A model generated the notes under the pieces. The model saw only the letters and a list, made by a program, of their open reading frames with translations, was not told the origin of the DNA and ran no database searches. From contig NC_080081.1 in the NCBI RefSeq assembly GCF_949987535.1, positions 40,774,428 to 40,838,427 on the forward strand: DNA of 64,000 nt. Reading direction: 5' to 3'. Made by a program: the position numbers and the translations under genes. The DNA comes from Balaenoptera acutorostrata (lineage: Eukaryota > Chordata > Mammalia > Artiodactyla > Balaenopteridae). Within the stretch, counting starts at the first letter, position 1. Each line of letters starts with the position of its first letter. Shown one piece after another: positions 13,851 through 26,620 of this stretch.

Positions 13851-14741
13851 ATGAGAAGACAAAGGAATTCATCTCAATTGAAAGAGCAAGAGAAAACCCC
13901 TGGAAAAACAACTAATGAAACAGAAACAGACAAGTTATCAGATAAAGAATTCAAAGCATTATTAGTAATAATAGTAATTGGATTAGGGAAAATAATAGAT
14001 GAACATAGTTAGAACTCTAACAAAGAACTAGAAAATATATAATAGAATGAGTCAGACCTTAAGACTAAAATAACTGAAATGAAAAACACACAAGAAGAAA
14101 TGAATGGCATTCTAGGTGATACAGAAGAATGCTTATATGATCAAGAAGAAGAATAATGGAAATCACCTAGTGAGAACAGTAAGACAAAAAAACAAAATTT
14201 AAAAATGTGAACAGTTTAAATGATCTTGGGGTAACATCAAGCTTACCAACATTCACATTATAAGGGTCCCCAAAGGAGAAGAAAGAGGGAAGATGGTCAA
14301 AAATGCATATGATGAAATGATGGCTGAAACTTCCCAAACCTGAAAAAGGACACAGATATCCAGGTACAAGAAGCACAGAGCGACCCAAACACAATGAACC
14401 CAAAGAGACCCACACAAAGATATATCATAATTAAAATGGCAAAAGGTAAAGATAAAGAGATAATTCTAAAGACAGCAAGAGAAAAACAAAGAGTCACATA
14501 CAAGGGGATCCCCACAAGGCTACCAGCTGATTTTTCTGCAGAAACTTTGCAGGCCAGAGAGGAGTGCTGTGATACATTCAAAGTGCTGAAAGAGAAAAAC
14601 CTGTAACCTAGGGTAATCTACCCAGCAAGATTATCATTTAGAATTGAAGGAAAGATAAAGAACTTCTCAGACAAGCATATACTAAAAGAGTTCATCAATA
14701 ATAAACTTACCATCAAAGAAATGTTAAGGGGTCTTCTCTAA
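13851..14741 (+). pseudogene. L1 ORF1 remnant
   Basis: The start reads MRRQRNS, the usual L1 ORF1 amino end, from the ATG at 13851. The middle is broken by stops and frameshifts. The best surviving piece is 14,394-14,606, which reads the C-terminal RNA-binding domain including 'KTAREKQRVTYKGIPTRL' and 'SAETLQAREE'. The frame ends near the TAA at 14,739. In an intact L1 this protein forms trimers on L1 RNA; here it cannot be made whole. Confidence 0.8.
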
Positions 14742-15831
14742 GTGGGAAAAAATGCTATAAGAAGAAGAAATAATCTATAGGAAAGGAAAAATCCAACAAA
14801 TAAAGGCAAATATATAGTGAAGGCTGAAGATCAACCACTTAAATAAGCTAGTATGAAGATTAAAATACAAAAAAATTATAAAATCAACTGTAATGATAAT
14901 AATCAGTAAAAGGATAAACATGAAGATGTTAAACATGACATCCAAAACACAAAAAGTGAAGGAGGGGAATAAAAAATGTAGGTACAGTAGAATGTGTTTG
15001 AACTTAAAGGACTACCTGTTTAAAACAAGTAGATATAGTTATAGGTTAACATATATGAACCACATGGTAACCACAAATAGAAAACCTAAAATAGATACAC
15101 AAAAACTAGAGAGAAAAGAACACAAGCAACCACTAAAGAAAATCATCAAACCACAAGAGAAGAAACAAAAAGAAGAAAAAAAACAGAGAAGAACTACAAA
15201 AACAACTTGAAAACAAGTAATAAAATGGCATTAAGTACATACTTATCAATAATTACTTTAAATGTCAATGGACTAAATGCTCCGATCAAAAGACATAGTA
15301 TGGCTGATTGGATTAAAAAAAACAATATCCATCTATATGCCGTTTTCAAGTGACTTATTTCAAAGCTAAAGACACACACAGACTGAAAGTTAGGAGATGG
15401 AAAGAGATATTTCATGCAAATGGAAATGACAGGGAAGCAGGGGTAGCAATACTCATCAGACAAAATAATACTTAAAACAAATCTATAAAACAAGACAAAG
15501 AAGGATGTTATAAAACAATAAAGGGACCAATAAAAGAAGAGGATATTACCCTCGTTAATATATATGCATGCAAAACAGGCGTGCCTAACTATAAAATCAA
15601 ATATTAACAGACATAAAGGGAGAGATTGACAATAATACAATAATAGTAGGGGACTTTAACACCCCACTTCCATCAACGGACAAATCATCCAGACAGAAAA
15701 CTCAATAAGGCAACAGTGACACAATAGACCAGTTGGACTTAATAGATATCTATGTCACATTACATTAGAAAACAGCAGAATAAACACTCTTTTCAAGTGA
15801 ACAGGGAACATTCTCAAAAATAGATCACATT

Positions 15832-15959
15832 TGGGAGTTTCCTGTTGGCCTAGTGGTTAGGATCTCAGGCTTTTGCTGCCGTGGCCCAGGTTCAGGCCCT
15901 GGTTGGGCAACTGAGATCCTGCAAGCTGTGCTGCATGGCCAAAAACAAACAAACAAAAC
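15832..15959 (+). mobile_element. Short CHR-type tRNA-derived SINE inside L1
   Basis: The head 'ggcctagtggttaggatctc' carries a tRNA-like A box and 'ggttcaggccctggttgggc' a B-box-like segment; the tail is (CAAA)n. A perfect 10-bp target duplication, AGATCACATT, lies at 15,822-15,831 and 15,960-15,969, so the L1 was in place before this insertion. The element is about 128 bp, the short CHR-1-like form. Confidence 0.92.
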
Positions 15960-16731
15960 AGATCACATTCTAGGCCACAAAACAAGTATCAACAAATTTA
16001 AGAAGATAGAAATTATATCAAGCATTTTTTCCAACCACAATGGTATAAAACTAGAAATCAATTACAGAAAGAAAAATGAGAAAAGCACAAACATATGAAG
16101 ACTAAACCACATACTACTAAAAAACCAATAGGTCCAGTACATAATTAAAAAGGAAATCAGAAAATACCAGAAGAAAAATGAAAATGGAAACATGACTTTC
16201 CAAAATCTATGGAATGCATCAAAAGCATTTCTAAGATGGGAATTTATAGTGATATAGCTTACCTGAAGAAACAAGAAAAATCTCAGATAAACAACTTAAC
16301 CTACCATCTAAAGAGTTAGAAAATCAAAAACAAACAAAGCCCAAAGTCAGCAGAAGGAAGGAAATAATAAAGATCAGAGAGGAAATAAATTAGAGACAAA
16401 AACAAACAAACAAACAATAAAAAGAATTAATGAAACCAAGAGTTAGTTTTTTGAAAAGATAAACAAAATTGATAAACCTATAGGCAGGCTCATTGAAAAG
16501 AAAAGAAAGAGGACTTAAGTAAACAAAATAATAAACGAAAGAGTAGAAATTATAACCAATACCACAGAGACACAAAAAATCATAAAAGAATACTATGAAC
16601 AGTTATATGCCAAAAAATTGGACAACCTAGAAGAAATGGATACATTTTTGTTAACATACAAACTTTGAAGTCTGAATCAGGAAGGGACAAACAATCTGAA
16701 CAAACGTATCACTATTAATGAAATTGAATTT

Positions 16732-16732
<1 letters not shown>

Positions 16733-16777
<45 letters not shown>
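16733..16777. repeat. (TAA)15 microsatellite in L1 ORF2
   Basis: Forty-five bases of uninterrupted TAA within the ORF2 remnant, at a site just upstream of the RT domain. Confidence 0.93.
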
Positions 16778-16778
<1 letters not shown>

Positions 16779-19489
16779 CCCCAGCAAACAAAAGTCTGGG
16801 ACCCAACAGCTTCCACAGGGTAATTCTATCAAACATATAAAGAAGAACTAATACCTATCCTTCTCAAACTATTCCAAAAAAATTGAAGATGGAACATTCC
16901 CAAATTCATTCAAGGCCGCCATTACCCTGACACTAAAACCAGATGAAGACACTACAAAAAAAGGAAAATTACAGGCCAATATCGCCAATAAATATAGATG
17001 CAAAAATCCTCAACAAAATATTAGCAAACCAAATTCAAAAATATGTAAAAAAGATCATATACCATGATCAAGTGAGATTTATTCCAGGGATACAAGGATG
17101 GTTCAATATTCACAAATCAATCAATGTGATACACCACATTAACAAAAGGAAGTACAAAATCACACAATCAACTCAATAGAAGCAGAAAATCATTTGACAA
17201 AATTCAAAATACACTTATGATTAAAAACTCTCATCAACATGAGTATAGAGGAAACATAATAAAGGCATGACAAACCCACAGCTAATATTATATTCAATGA
17301 TGAAAAGCTGAAAGCCTTTCCTCTAAAATCAGGAAGAAGACAAGGATGCCCACTCTTACCACTTATATTTAACATAGTATTAGAAGTCCTAGCCACAACA
17401 ACCAGACAGAAAAAGAAATAAAAGTCACCAGAATTGGAAGGGAAGAAGTAAAACTGTCACTATTTGTGGATGACATGACACTATATATATATATACATAG
17501 GGTGTCATTAAAGTCTCCACCAAAAAATTGTTAGAACTAATAAATGAATTCAGTAAAGTTGCACAATACAAGATGAATATACAGAAATCTGTTGCTTTTC
17601 TATACACTAATAATGGACTATTTGAAAGGGAAAGCAAGAAAATAATCCTGTTTAAAATGTGTCAAAAAGAATCAGATACCCAGGAATTAAATTAACCAAG
17701 TAGGTGAAAGACTTATTCTCTGAAAACTGTTAAACACTGATGAAGGAAATTGAAGATGATACAAAGAAATGGAAAGATATTCAGTGTTCTTTGATGGAAG
17801 AATTAATATTGTTAGAATGCTCATACTACCAAAAGCAATCTACAAATGTAATGTAATCCCTACTAAAATACCCATGACATTTTACACAGAACTGGAACAA
17901 ATAATCCTAATATTTATATGGAACACCAAAAGACCCCAAATTGTCAAAGCAATCTTGAGAGAAATGAACAAAGCTGGAGGTAGCACACTCCCTGATTTCA
18001 GACTATACTACAAAGCTACAGTAATCAAAGCAGTATGATACTGGCACAAACACAGACATATAGATCAGTGGAACAGAATAGAGAGTCCAGAATTAAACCC
18101 ACACACAAGTGGCCCATTAATCTAAGACAAAGGACTAAGGCAATACAATGGAGAACAAACAGTCCTTCAATAAGTGGTGCTGGGAAAACTGGACAGCTAC
18201 ATGTAAAAGAATGAGATTAGAATGGTGCCTCACACCCTATACAAAAATAAACTCCAAATGGATTAAAGACATTAATGTGAGTCCTGAAACCATAAAACTC
18301 ATAGAAGAGACCATAGGCAGAACAATCTTTGACATAATTCATGTCAATGTATTTTTGGATCTGTCTCCTAAGGCAAAAGAAACAGAAGCAAAAATAAACA
18401 AATGGGACATAATTAAACTTAAAACCTTTGGCACTACAAAGGAAACCATCAACAAAATGAAAAGACAACCTACTGAATGGGAGAAAATATTTGAAAATGA
18501 CATAACTGTTAAGGGATTAATATCCAAAATATATAAACACCTCATACAACTCAATGTCAAAAAACAAAAACCTGGATTAGAAAATGAGCAGAAGACACGA
18601 ATAGACATTTTTTCAAAGAAGGCATACAGATGACCAAAAGACATATGAAAAGGTGCTTAATATAGCTAATGGTCAGAGAAATGCAAATCAAAACTACAAT
18701 GAGATATCACCTCATACCTGTTATAATGGCTATCATCAAAATGACAAGTCACTAATGTTTGTGTGGATGTAGAGAAAAGGGAGCACTCATACACTGTTAG
18801 TGGGAATGTAAATTGGTGCAGCCACTCTGGAAAACAAGATGGAGGTTCCTCAGAAAACTGAAAATAGAATTACCATATGATTCAGGAATTCTTCTCTTGT
18901 GTATATATCAGAAGGAAACAGAAACACTAATTTGAAATAATACATACACCTTAATGTTTATAGCAACATTATTCACAATAGTTAAGATATGGAAGAAACC
19001 TAAGTGTCCATCAACAGATGAATGGACAAAGAAGATATGGTATTTATACATACAATGGAATATTACTTAACCATTAAAAAGAGAAATTCTGTGATTTGCA
19101 GAAAGTGGATAAACCTAAAGAGTGTTGAGCTTAGCGAAATAAGTGAGACATAGAAATACAAATACTCTATCTTATCACTTACATGGAGAATCTAAAAAAT
19201 AAACAAACAAATGTGTATCACCAAAGAGAAACAGACTTACAGATACAGAAAACAAACTAGTTGTTCACAGTGGGGAGAGGGGAGGGGTTAGGGGCAAAGT
19301 AGGTGAAAGGAATTAAAAGATGCAAACTACTAGGTATAAAATAAATAAGCACAGGGAATATAGTCAATATTTTACAATAACTCTGTATGGATTATATTCT
19401 ATAAAAATATCGAATTATTGTTTGTACAACTGAAACTAATACAATATTGTAAATCAACTATACTTCAATTTGATAAAAGGGCAAATGAA

Positions 19490-21996
19490 AGACTCCTTCA
19501 GGTTAGGCCAAAATGAACAGACTTTGGTATTCATATTAACATTAGAATCTGAACTGTGATTGTAATCAAGGATTAATCAATTTTGTATCCCTAAAGTCTA
19601 GCAGTGAACTTAACCTATAGTCAGTGCTCAAATTAATGTTCTTGGGTGGATAGTCTAAGCCATATTATGTATTCTACAAATGTATATATATGAATCTCAT
19701 TCCTTGCTCCTCCATTTTCACTATCTTCCATCTTCTGGTCTAATATTGGCAAAGATGAAAAGAGGAACCTCAGGAAAGAAACATCAGAAAATGTTATAGT
19801 ATCACCACCCTTCATACACCAGGAAATGTTGAAATGGTTCAGTTGTACATAATTTAACACAATGACAAAAATTTTGAAGACCACAATAGTTATCTTGGTT
19901 TCAAAGGTCAGTATGCACATTGCTTTACATCTTCTGAAGACTTGAGGAAAAAAATAAATGAAAATGTTTTTCTCATGCTTCCCATGAGAAAGGCAATTCT
20001 TTCTACCAATTTTTTAAAATTCTTTTTAAATTTTAAAATTAAAAAAAAATTTTTCTACCAATACCATATTCTCCTGTCTCCATTGCCATTTAGATTTCAG
20101 ACCTTTTATTCACACTTAATGGCTTATAGTTGATAAAGTATCTCTTCTCCCAAGGGGATCTTTGAATTTTAATAGGGGTCAAAGCCTAGGGATAAAAGGA
20201 TTAACCTCAAAAATAAAACCTCCTTTGGATTTTTCTTAATTAACACTAAATGTTTATCTACTCTGTGCATAAAAGTGACCTAGGATATTGAAATCTAATG
20301 ATATTCTTTAGCTTATTCTGTTGCTATTAAGAAAAAAAAAACTGCAGCAATCTATTATTTTAATGGTGTAAAGTAGTTGTATACAATGGAAGATTTTGTC
20401 TTTTATGTATGCATGATTTAGAAACTCCAGATCTATTGTGGGGATTCTGTAAATGTGTCAATAAACATTTTCAATCTTTTTTATAGAATCTAAATATAAC
20501 ATGATTTACGTGTATACATGATGAGTTAGAGAGGTGAAAAATATGTCACTGATGTTGGTTATACTTTGTAAAATCTACAAGGGATTTACTTTAAGTAGAT
20601 TAGAACATTTATTTCAGATTCCAATGATGATATTTTAAAATTTTATAAACTATCTTGCAATTCTTGTTATAAAATTGAAAAAAAGAGAAATTGAAGAAAA
20701 ATTTAGTCATAGTCACTTTATAGTCAAGGGTTTAGAAATAAACCTATCTCAACATTTCTAAGGGGCTTTAGATAGGATTCATGGATTTAATCACATAATA
20801 CCCACCCACAGAATCACAGCTCTATTGTAAACATTTGTAGGTATTGTACAGTTTGAAGTTTATTCGGGAGAAATTAGCTTATTGAGAGCCTTTTCTAAAA
20901 TGCAAAGTAATCACTATCAATTTCATACTCAGCAATCTCAGATACTTTCAAGTAAAACAAGATGGAGTGTGGGAAATGACAATCAACAGGAAAGATTTAA
21001 GGTGATCAGGTGGGTGGGTGAAATGGAAAGATTTTGGCCATTTAGAGTTGAAGAATGTGAAAACAAAGTAAAATTTAAAAATTGACAGTGTAACAGACTC
21101 TTGAAAAACTGTAATTTGAAGATTGACTATTACAATGCTTAATCTATTTTTTCCAACTATTCTTATTCTTTTTTTTTTCTTCTCTAGTTAACAAATAGCA
21201 ATTCTTCTATTTATAGAAAATGTAGAATTTTCCTTCTTAATTGCAATTTTTCTCTCTCTTGGATATTCTTGTAAATGTTTGCAGGTAAAACTAGTTTAGC
21301 TATATTATCCATAAGTTTCACACTTAATTTACCCTCCTCTCTTAATTATATAGTCTTTAATATTTATGCATATCTAGTAGTGGTAGTCTGGGAAAAAAGA
21401 GCATGCTGTTTTCCCAACTACAATTACCTATAACAAATACTTTTTCTTAATATGAAATGAAAATTTTATGATTTAGTAAAATTAATCCAGGCATTTCAGC
21501 TTGCAGAAACATACTAGAGTATAACACTTTTTATTCAACACTTTCCATTTTCTAATACTATTCTACCTGTTTCAGGAATCTCATGATCCTTAACTCTAGC
21601 ACACATCTATCTCATCACATCATGGTTGGATTAGCTATTTCCATTGGAAATCAGGCTGCTTGTCTTATTCTCCTTCTCTCCTAAAATACTGTTTTGAAAG
21701 TGTTTGAACAAAGGTTATGTGAATATCTTATCACAATGCCTTTCTGTTTTAGAGTATTTCACAAAAGAGCCCAGAGTATCTCATCTCATACAAAAAAAGA
21801 TATACATTTTGAAGAATATGAAGTAAGCACAGAATGATTAATACATTAAAAAATTTATTGACAAATATAGCTCTAAAACATTGTTAAGGCTTATATATAC
21901 TGTGTTGCTGAATCATCTCAAAGCCTCATGTGTATTAAAGTACTGCTACATTTATTTTAACTAATAGAAACTGAGTATCAGATTTGAAATATCATT
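19490..21996. other. AT-rich non-coding stretch
   Basis: No coding signal, RNA gene or clearly nameable repeat is seen. The 67-codon frame at 20,882-21,085 has no domain. Confidence 0.4.
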
Positions 21997-22012
21997 AAAA
22001 ATAGTACTCTCC

Positions 22013-22351
22013 AGGGCTTCCCTGGTGGCGCAGTGGTTGAGCATCTGCCTGCCAATGCAGGGGACACGGGTTCGAGCCCTGGTCTGTGAAGATCCCACAT
22101 GCCGCGGAGCAACTGGGCCCGTGAGCCACAACTACTGAGCCTGCGCGTCTGGAGCCTGTGCTCCGCAACAAGAGAGGCCGCGATAGTGAGAGGCCCGCGC
22201 ACCACGATGAAGAGTGGCCCCCACTTGCCACAACTAGAGAAAGCCCTCACACAGAAACGAAGACCCAACACAGCCAAAATAAAATAAAATAAATAATAAT
22301 TAAAAAAAAAAAAAAAGTTGAAAACAACAGTGTAAGATATTGTTTAAAAAA
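22013..22351 (+). mobile_element. CHR-type SINE with extra 3' sequence
   Basis: The body begins 'agggcttccctggtggcgca' and runs through the GC-rich 'aggcccgcgcaccacgatga' block to 'gacccaacacagcc', then an (AAAAT)n/A tail ending near 22,316. A 29-base non-SINE segment (22,317-22,345) and a second A-run follow. Only then comes the right target duplication: the 16-bp 'aaaaatagtactctcc' occurs at 21,997-22,012 and 22,352-22,367. The 29 bases therefore travelled with the SINE, as in a 3' transduction. Confidence 0.93.
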
Positions 22352-22367
22352 AAAAATAGTACTCTCC

Positions 22368-23504
22368 CAGGTAAATAATAATAACAGTTATAGCCTATAT
22401 ATACCTAGATTGAAGTGTTATCGATGCTGATTGAAAATACTGAGGAATATTATTTTAAAAACAAATATAAAAGTTGGCATTCCAGAATATTTCAAGAAAG
22501 ATATTTTTAAGCTACATTTCAAAACAACTTAAAATGTGTTATACACATGATTTAAGACATCGCTTTGATTTTGGAAAACAAAAAAAACAGCTGAAAGGGA
22601 AATCTTAACATGTTATATTTCTCAGTCAATAAATTGCAGTACAAATTTGGAAAGTGTTTAATGGGGTGGGGGAGGGGCGAGGTGGTAAGTTATATTCTCT
22701 CATCCAAGCTTTGAATTTCATGTATCCTTAAGATTACTTAGTTCATAATAAGACATTTTTGAAAATGCCAGTCAAGAAAGTAAAGTTGTATTCACTTTTA
22801 AAGTTAAAATAACTTTGTATCTCTCTCCTCTCTTTTTTCTCTAAATCTTAGAGTCCATACTAATTTTTTTTTTTTTTTTTTCCTTTTGGCTAGTTTTTAA
22901 TGTGGGCAATTGTACTTTAGCTCTGATGAAATGTCATTCTCTGTCTACATAGGAATAAGATTGTTCTTGACATTGGGAGTTTGTCATTGATTAAATTGTC
23001 ATAGTCTATTTGAAACCTAAATGCTGCCTTTAGTCACTGTTATTTTTCTTCTTTAGAAAGTGACCTTTGTGAATAATTGCATGCCCCAGATGTGTCAAAA
23101 TGAAAAGAAAGCAGCATTACTAACTATGAACATATTATATACTATTTGTCTCTGCTGTCTTGAGCAGCTTTGCAAAGTGAAATATTTCAAAATTGTATTG
23201 TAGAGTCAAAGACTTAGTCTTAGGTGTAAGATAAATTTAGTGTAGAACTATAGCATTTATTGATGTTCTTCATTTTCCCACCAATACCAATTTATTAATA
23301 TTATTATATTACGTTCCTAAGAAAAATTATAAAACATTTGGGACTTTAGGCTTTAAATATTTGTAAAGATGATGGATTCCAAAATGTAAGGATATTTTAA
23401 AATGTATTTATTCATTATATCCTCTTTGGGCACATCGGGGAATTTTAAGTATCTCTTCATGTAAAAGGAGGAGTGATATTTTCTCAAGGTGCTTTTAAAA
23501 ATAT
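22368..23504. other. Non-coding stretch, mostly unique
   Basis: Contains a T-run at 22,864-22,881. The part at about 22,900-23,200 looks non-repetitive. No gene is seen. Confidence 0.4.
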
Positions 23505-23517
23505 CTCTATCACTTTT

Positions 23518-23652
23518 AGGGACATCCCTGGCAATCCAATGTTTCCACCCTTCCACTGGAGGGGGTACTGGTTCAATCCCTGGTCAGGGAACCAAGATCC
23601 CACATGCCTTGCTGTGCAGCCAAAAAAAAACAAAACAAAACAAAACTAAAAA
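23518..23652 (+). mobile_element. Short CHR-type SINE
   Basis: Begins 'agggacatccctggcaatcc', has a B-box-like 'ggttcaatccctggtcaggg', and ends with 'cagccaaaaaaaaacaaaac'. A perfect 13-bp target duplication 'ctctatcactttt' lies at 23,505-23,517 and 23,653-23,665. Confidence 0.93.
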
Positions 23653-23724
23653 CTCTATCACTTTTGACTTAAAGTAATTTATATTAGTGCAGGTATGTAA
23701 GAATTGTTACAAATATAGTATGTA

Positions 23725-24062
23725 GGGCTTCCCTGGTGGCGCAGTGGTTGAGAGTCTGCCTGCCGATGCAGGGGACGCGGGTTCGAGTCCTGGTCTGGGA
23801 GGATCCCACGTGCCGCGGAGCAACTCGGCCCGTGAGCCACAATTACTGAGCCTGCGCGTCTGGAGCCTGTGCTCGGCAACGAGAGGCCGAGATAGTGAGA
23901 GGCCCACGCACCGCGATGAAGAGTGGCCCCCGCTTGCCACAACTGGAGAGAGCCCTCGCACAGAAACGAAGACCCAACAAAGCCATACATACATACATAC
24001 ATACATACATACATACATAAAAAGAATGTAAGCAGACAAGAATAGCAGTTAAAAAAAAAAAA
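23725..24062 (+). mobile_element. CHR-type SINE with extra 3' sequence
   Basis: The body runs from 'gggcttccctggtggcgcag' to 'gacccaacaaagc', followed by nine CATA units (23,984-24,019). A non-SINE segment of about 31 bases (24,020-24,050, beginning 'aaaagaatgtaagcagac') and an A15 run follow. The right target duplication 'aaatatagtatgta' at 24,063-24,076 matches 23,711-23,724 perfectly (14 bp). The extra segment is therefore part of the inserted unit. Confidence 0.93.
23984..24019. repeat. (CATA)9 microsatellite in a SINE tail
   Basis: Nine uninterrupted CATA units replace the usual A-rich tail directly after the SINE body. Confidence 0.93.
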
Positions 24063-24325
24063 AAATATAGTATGTACACATAGTTATTTGTAAATTAGTA
24101 TTTTTTATAAATTTAACTCTTTTACTACCTACATTTAGATTTATAAACCACTTTCCAACTTTAATATTTGAAGATAGTTTAAATTGTACTTCCTTGATGA
24201 GCATGACTAAGAATATAAAAGGTAGCTTCTCACATTGCAGGAAGTAAATACATAAATACGACATACATATTTAAGCAATAATATTCATGGTACAAGATAT
24301 AAGGGAGTTTGAAATCTAAAGAAGA

Positions 24326-24700
24326 AATAAAGACAAATATCATATGATATCACTTATATGTGGAATCTACAAAAAGGGTACAAGTGAACTTATTTACAAA
24401 ACAGAATTAGAGTCACGAATGTAGGAAACAAACTTATGGTTACCAGGGGATGGGGTGAGGAATAAATTGGGAGATTGGGATTGACATGTACACACTACTA
24501 TATATAAAATAGATAACTAATAAGAACCTGCTGTATAGCACAGGGAACTCTACTCAATACTCTGTAATGGCCTATGTGGGAAAATAATCTAAAAAAAAAG
24601 AGTGGATATAAGTATATGTATAACTGGTTCACTTTGCTGTACACCTGAACTAACACAACATTGTAAATCGACTATACTCCAATAAAATCTTTTAAAAAAC
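24326..24700 (+). mobile_element. 5'-truncated L1 3' end, plus strand
   Basis: Shows the end of ORF2 and the 3'UTR: 'atatcatatgatatcactta' at about 24,337, 'acttatggttaccaggggat' at 24,431, 'gaacctgctgtatagcacag' at 24,525, and the terminus 'gtaaatcgactatactccaa' followed by an A-rich end. It is only modestly diverged, so younger than most fragments here. Confidence 0.85.
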
Positions 24701-25950
24701 ATATAAAGAAGAAATAGTTCAACATGGGGTGGAATGAGAATTAACAGAGATATTTAAATTTAGCTGTAAATGATGTATTTCATATGGGTATAGAGAAGGG
24801 AAGAAAAAATAAAATAATTTGAAGCTGGGTACTAACATACTGAATGATATGGAGGAGAAAACAAATATGGTCCACTGTTGCTAAGAAAATAAATAAAATA
24901 GTAAGTTAGTTTTTAAAAGAGCCAAACTTATCAAAAGATTTTAGAAGTTTGGTTTGGGAGGAATGTGTGTGTGTGTGTTCTTTTTACATAGATTACTGTA
25001 AACCACTCTGGGTTCTTGTATGGGGGCAAAAATAATGAAAAATGTCTTTTCAAATACAGTCTGGTGGTGGTGGATTGTAGAAAGAATCTGGAGGCAGTGA
25101 ACTAGATAGTAAATATTTATAGTTATTCAAGAGTGAGTTAAGGGATTAGAGTGAGGGTTATGGGAAAAGAAATATAAAGGATATGTTCAAGAGGGACTGT
25201 GAAGGAAGTACTAAGAGCAAAGAAAGCAAAAAAAGACAAAAATAAAGAATATTGATTTAAAGATGACGCCAAAATTTCTAGCCTTGGACATACCAACAAA
25301 AGAAACAAAATTTGTAAGGAGAAAGACATATGAAGAAGAAAACTGATTTGTTTTTAACCTGGCAAGACTGAGGTAAAAGTCCATTATCTAAATCATGCCA
25401 CATTTCAAGGTGTTAGGTTATGGTCCTGCATGTAAAAGATCAATATTGGACAAGTGGTTTTCAATGTAAATGTAGTAGATGGAGTCATGATCATTTGTAA
25501 ACTTATTTAGCAAAGTATAAAGATAAGAACGAAGGATATAGGACTAAGAGATAAGTTAGAATCAATAGAACCAAATGAGAAAAAGGGAAAGTTCCAGAAG
25601 AGGATTGAAAGAATTAAAAATATGAAGGGATGCTGATGCTATGGACAAAATAATTCACGTAAATTTTAAAAAATGTAAATATTAGAAAACTCTTGAGCTA
25701 CACAAATCTTTTCTGCAACTTTACTACAGCCAGGAGATATAAAATAACCACGTTCTGTAGATGATTGTGTATATATAATTATAATCTTAAGCAGAAGCCA
25801 CTGAGATCCATAATCATCCCAGGATGGGAACGTACTTCCCTCCTCTTGCCACCAGGATGTACAACACATTCACCTAGTGTTCAGCTGTGTGGCTCCTAGA
25901 TGTCAGTAACTATGTCAAGTACAAAAATAAAAAAGGTGAACTAGGAAATC
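24701..25950. other. Non-coding stretch, unassigned
   Basis: A-rich sequence with a TG run near 24,966. No gene or nameable element is seen. Confidence 0.35.
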
Positions 25951-25959
25951 AAGGACCCT

Positions 25960-26620
25960 AATCCTCTGCTTATACTTTTGCAAGAAATAGACAATAAGCA
26001 AGTAAAACAATAAATACTACTCTCAGAGACTGGAACAAGTGTTATGAAGGAATAACAAAAATCCAAATGATGGGATAAAAACTGAACTAGTAAAGGCCAC
26101 TTTAAATGAGGAACTACAGAATGGCCTCCATAAGGTGACAGTTTTAGTTCAGAACACCAAAACCAGCCTTTGAAGAAGTAACTTTACAGTTATTGAACGT
26201 AAATCATGCAAAGGCCTAGAGGAAGGGAAAAGTTTGTGTTTAGAGAACCGAAAAGAGACCAGTGTGTCTAGACGATAGTAGTGTGTAGGAAATAAAATAG
26301 TTTAGGTCGAGTTTGCAGAGGTGAGAAACAGCCATATTACATACAACTGAATAGCTGTGATTAAACACTGCATTTTCATTTGAGGGTGATGGGAGTACAC
26401 TGAATAGTTTAAATAAAAAGATGACATTTTTTTTAAAACATCACTCTGGCTGAAGTATAGAGAATTAATTGAACATTACAAGAATGGAAGCAAGAGACCA
26501 GTTAGAAGAGGCTTCTAGGGGCTCTCAGGGCAGCTTGGGCTAAAATGATGTCAGCAAAAATTTGCAATGTATCTTTAAGGGTCTGGGTGAGGAAAAGGAC
26601 AGAAACTAACTATGAGAATG
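25960..26620. repeat. Probable ancient mammalian interspersed repeat
   Basis: Sequence blocks such as 'catgcaaaggcctagaggaa' (26,208) and 'acatcactctggctgaagta' (26,438) followed by 'gaatggaagcaagagaccag' occur in this order in a widespread old mammalian repeat whose name I cannot assign. No open frame is present. Confidence 0.4.

Larger units (their letters stand above)
15225..19150 (+). pseudogene. L1 ORF2 remnant (endonuclease-RT)
   Basis: The ATG at 15225 begins [20 protein letters not shown], the endonuclease amino end with its metal-site Asn. RT fragments include 16,943-17,179 ([32 protein letters not shown]), a catalytic patch '[11 protein letters not shown]' around 17,461-17,493 in which the expected Ala of FADD is Val, 17,769-18,038 and 18,148-18,633. 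Multiple stops and frameshifts, one inserted SINE and a TAA expansion inactivate it. Confidence 0.85.
12624..19480 (+). mobile_element. Near-full-length decayed L1, plus strand
   Basis: It starts with 'ggaggacaccaagatggtgg', the typical L1 5' end with a YY1-like AAGATGG motif. The 5'UTR runs to about 13,850, followed by ORF1 remains (13,851-14,741), ORF2 remains (about 15,225-19,150) and a 3'UTR ending 'aactatacttcaatttgata'. The length without the inserted SINE is about 6.7 kb. Both ORFs carry many stops and frameshifts, so this is an old copy, probably of an L1MA-like group. A possible short target duplication, AATGAA at 12,618-12,623 and 19,484-19,489, is weak. It is split by a SINE at 15,832-15,959 and contains a (TAA)15 expansion. 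Confidence 0.9.

Noticed and set aside
15194..15640. 148-codon minus-strand frame with hydrophobic content
   Set aside because: Antisense of the A-rich L1 ORF1-ORF2 region; hydrophobicity follows from T-richness.
19484..19489. AATGAA as target duplication of the plus-strand L1
   Set aside because: Only six bases, not adjacent to a clear A-tail; too weak to rely on.
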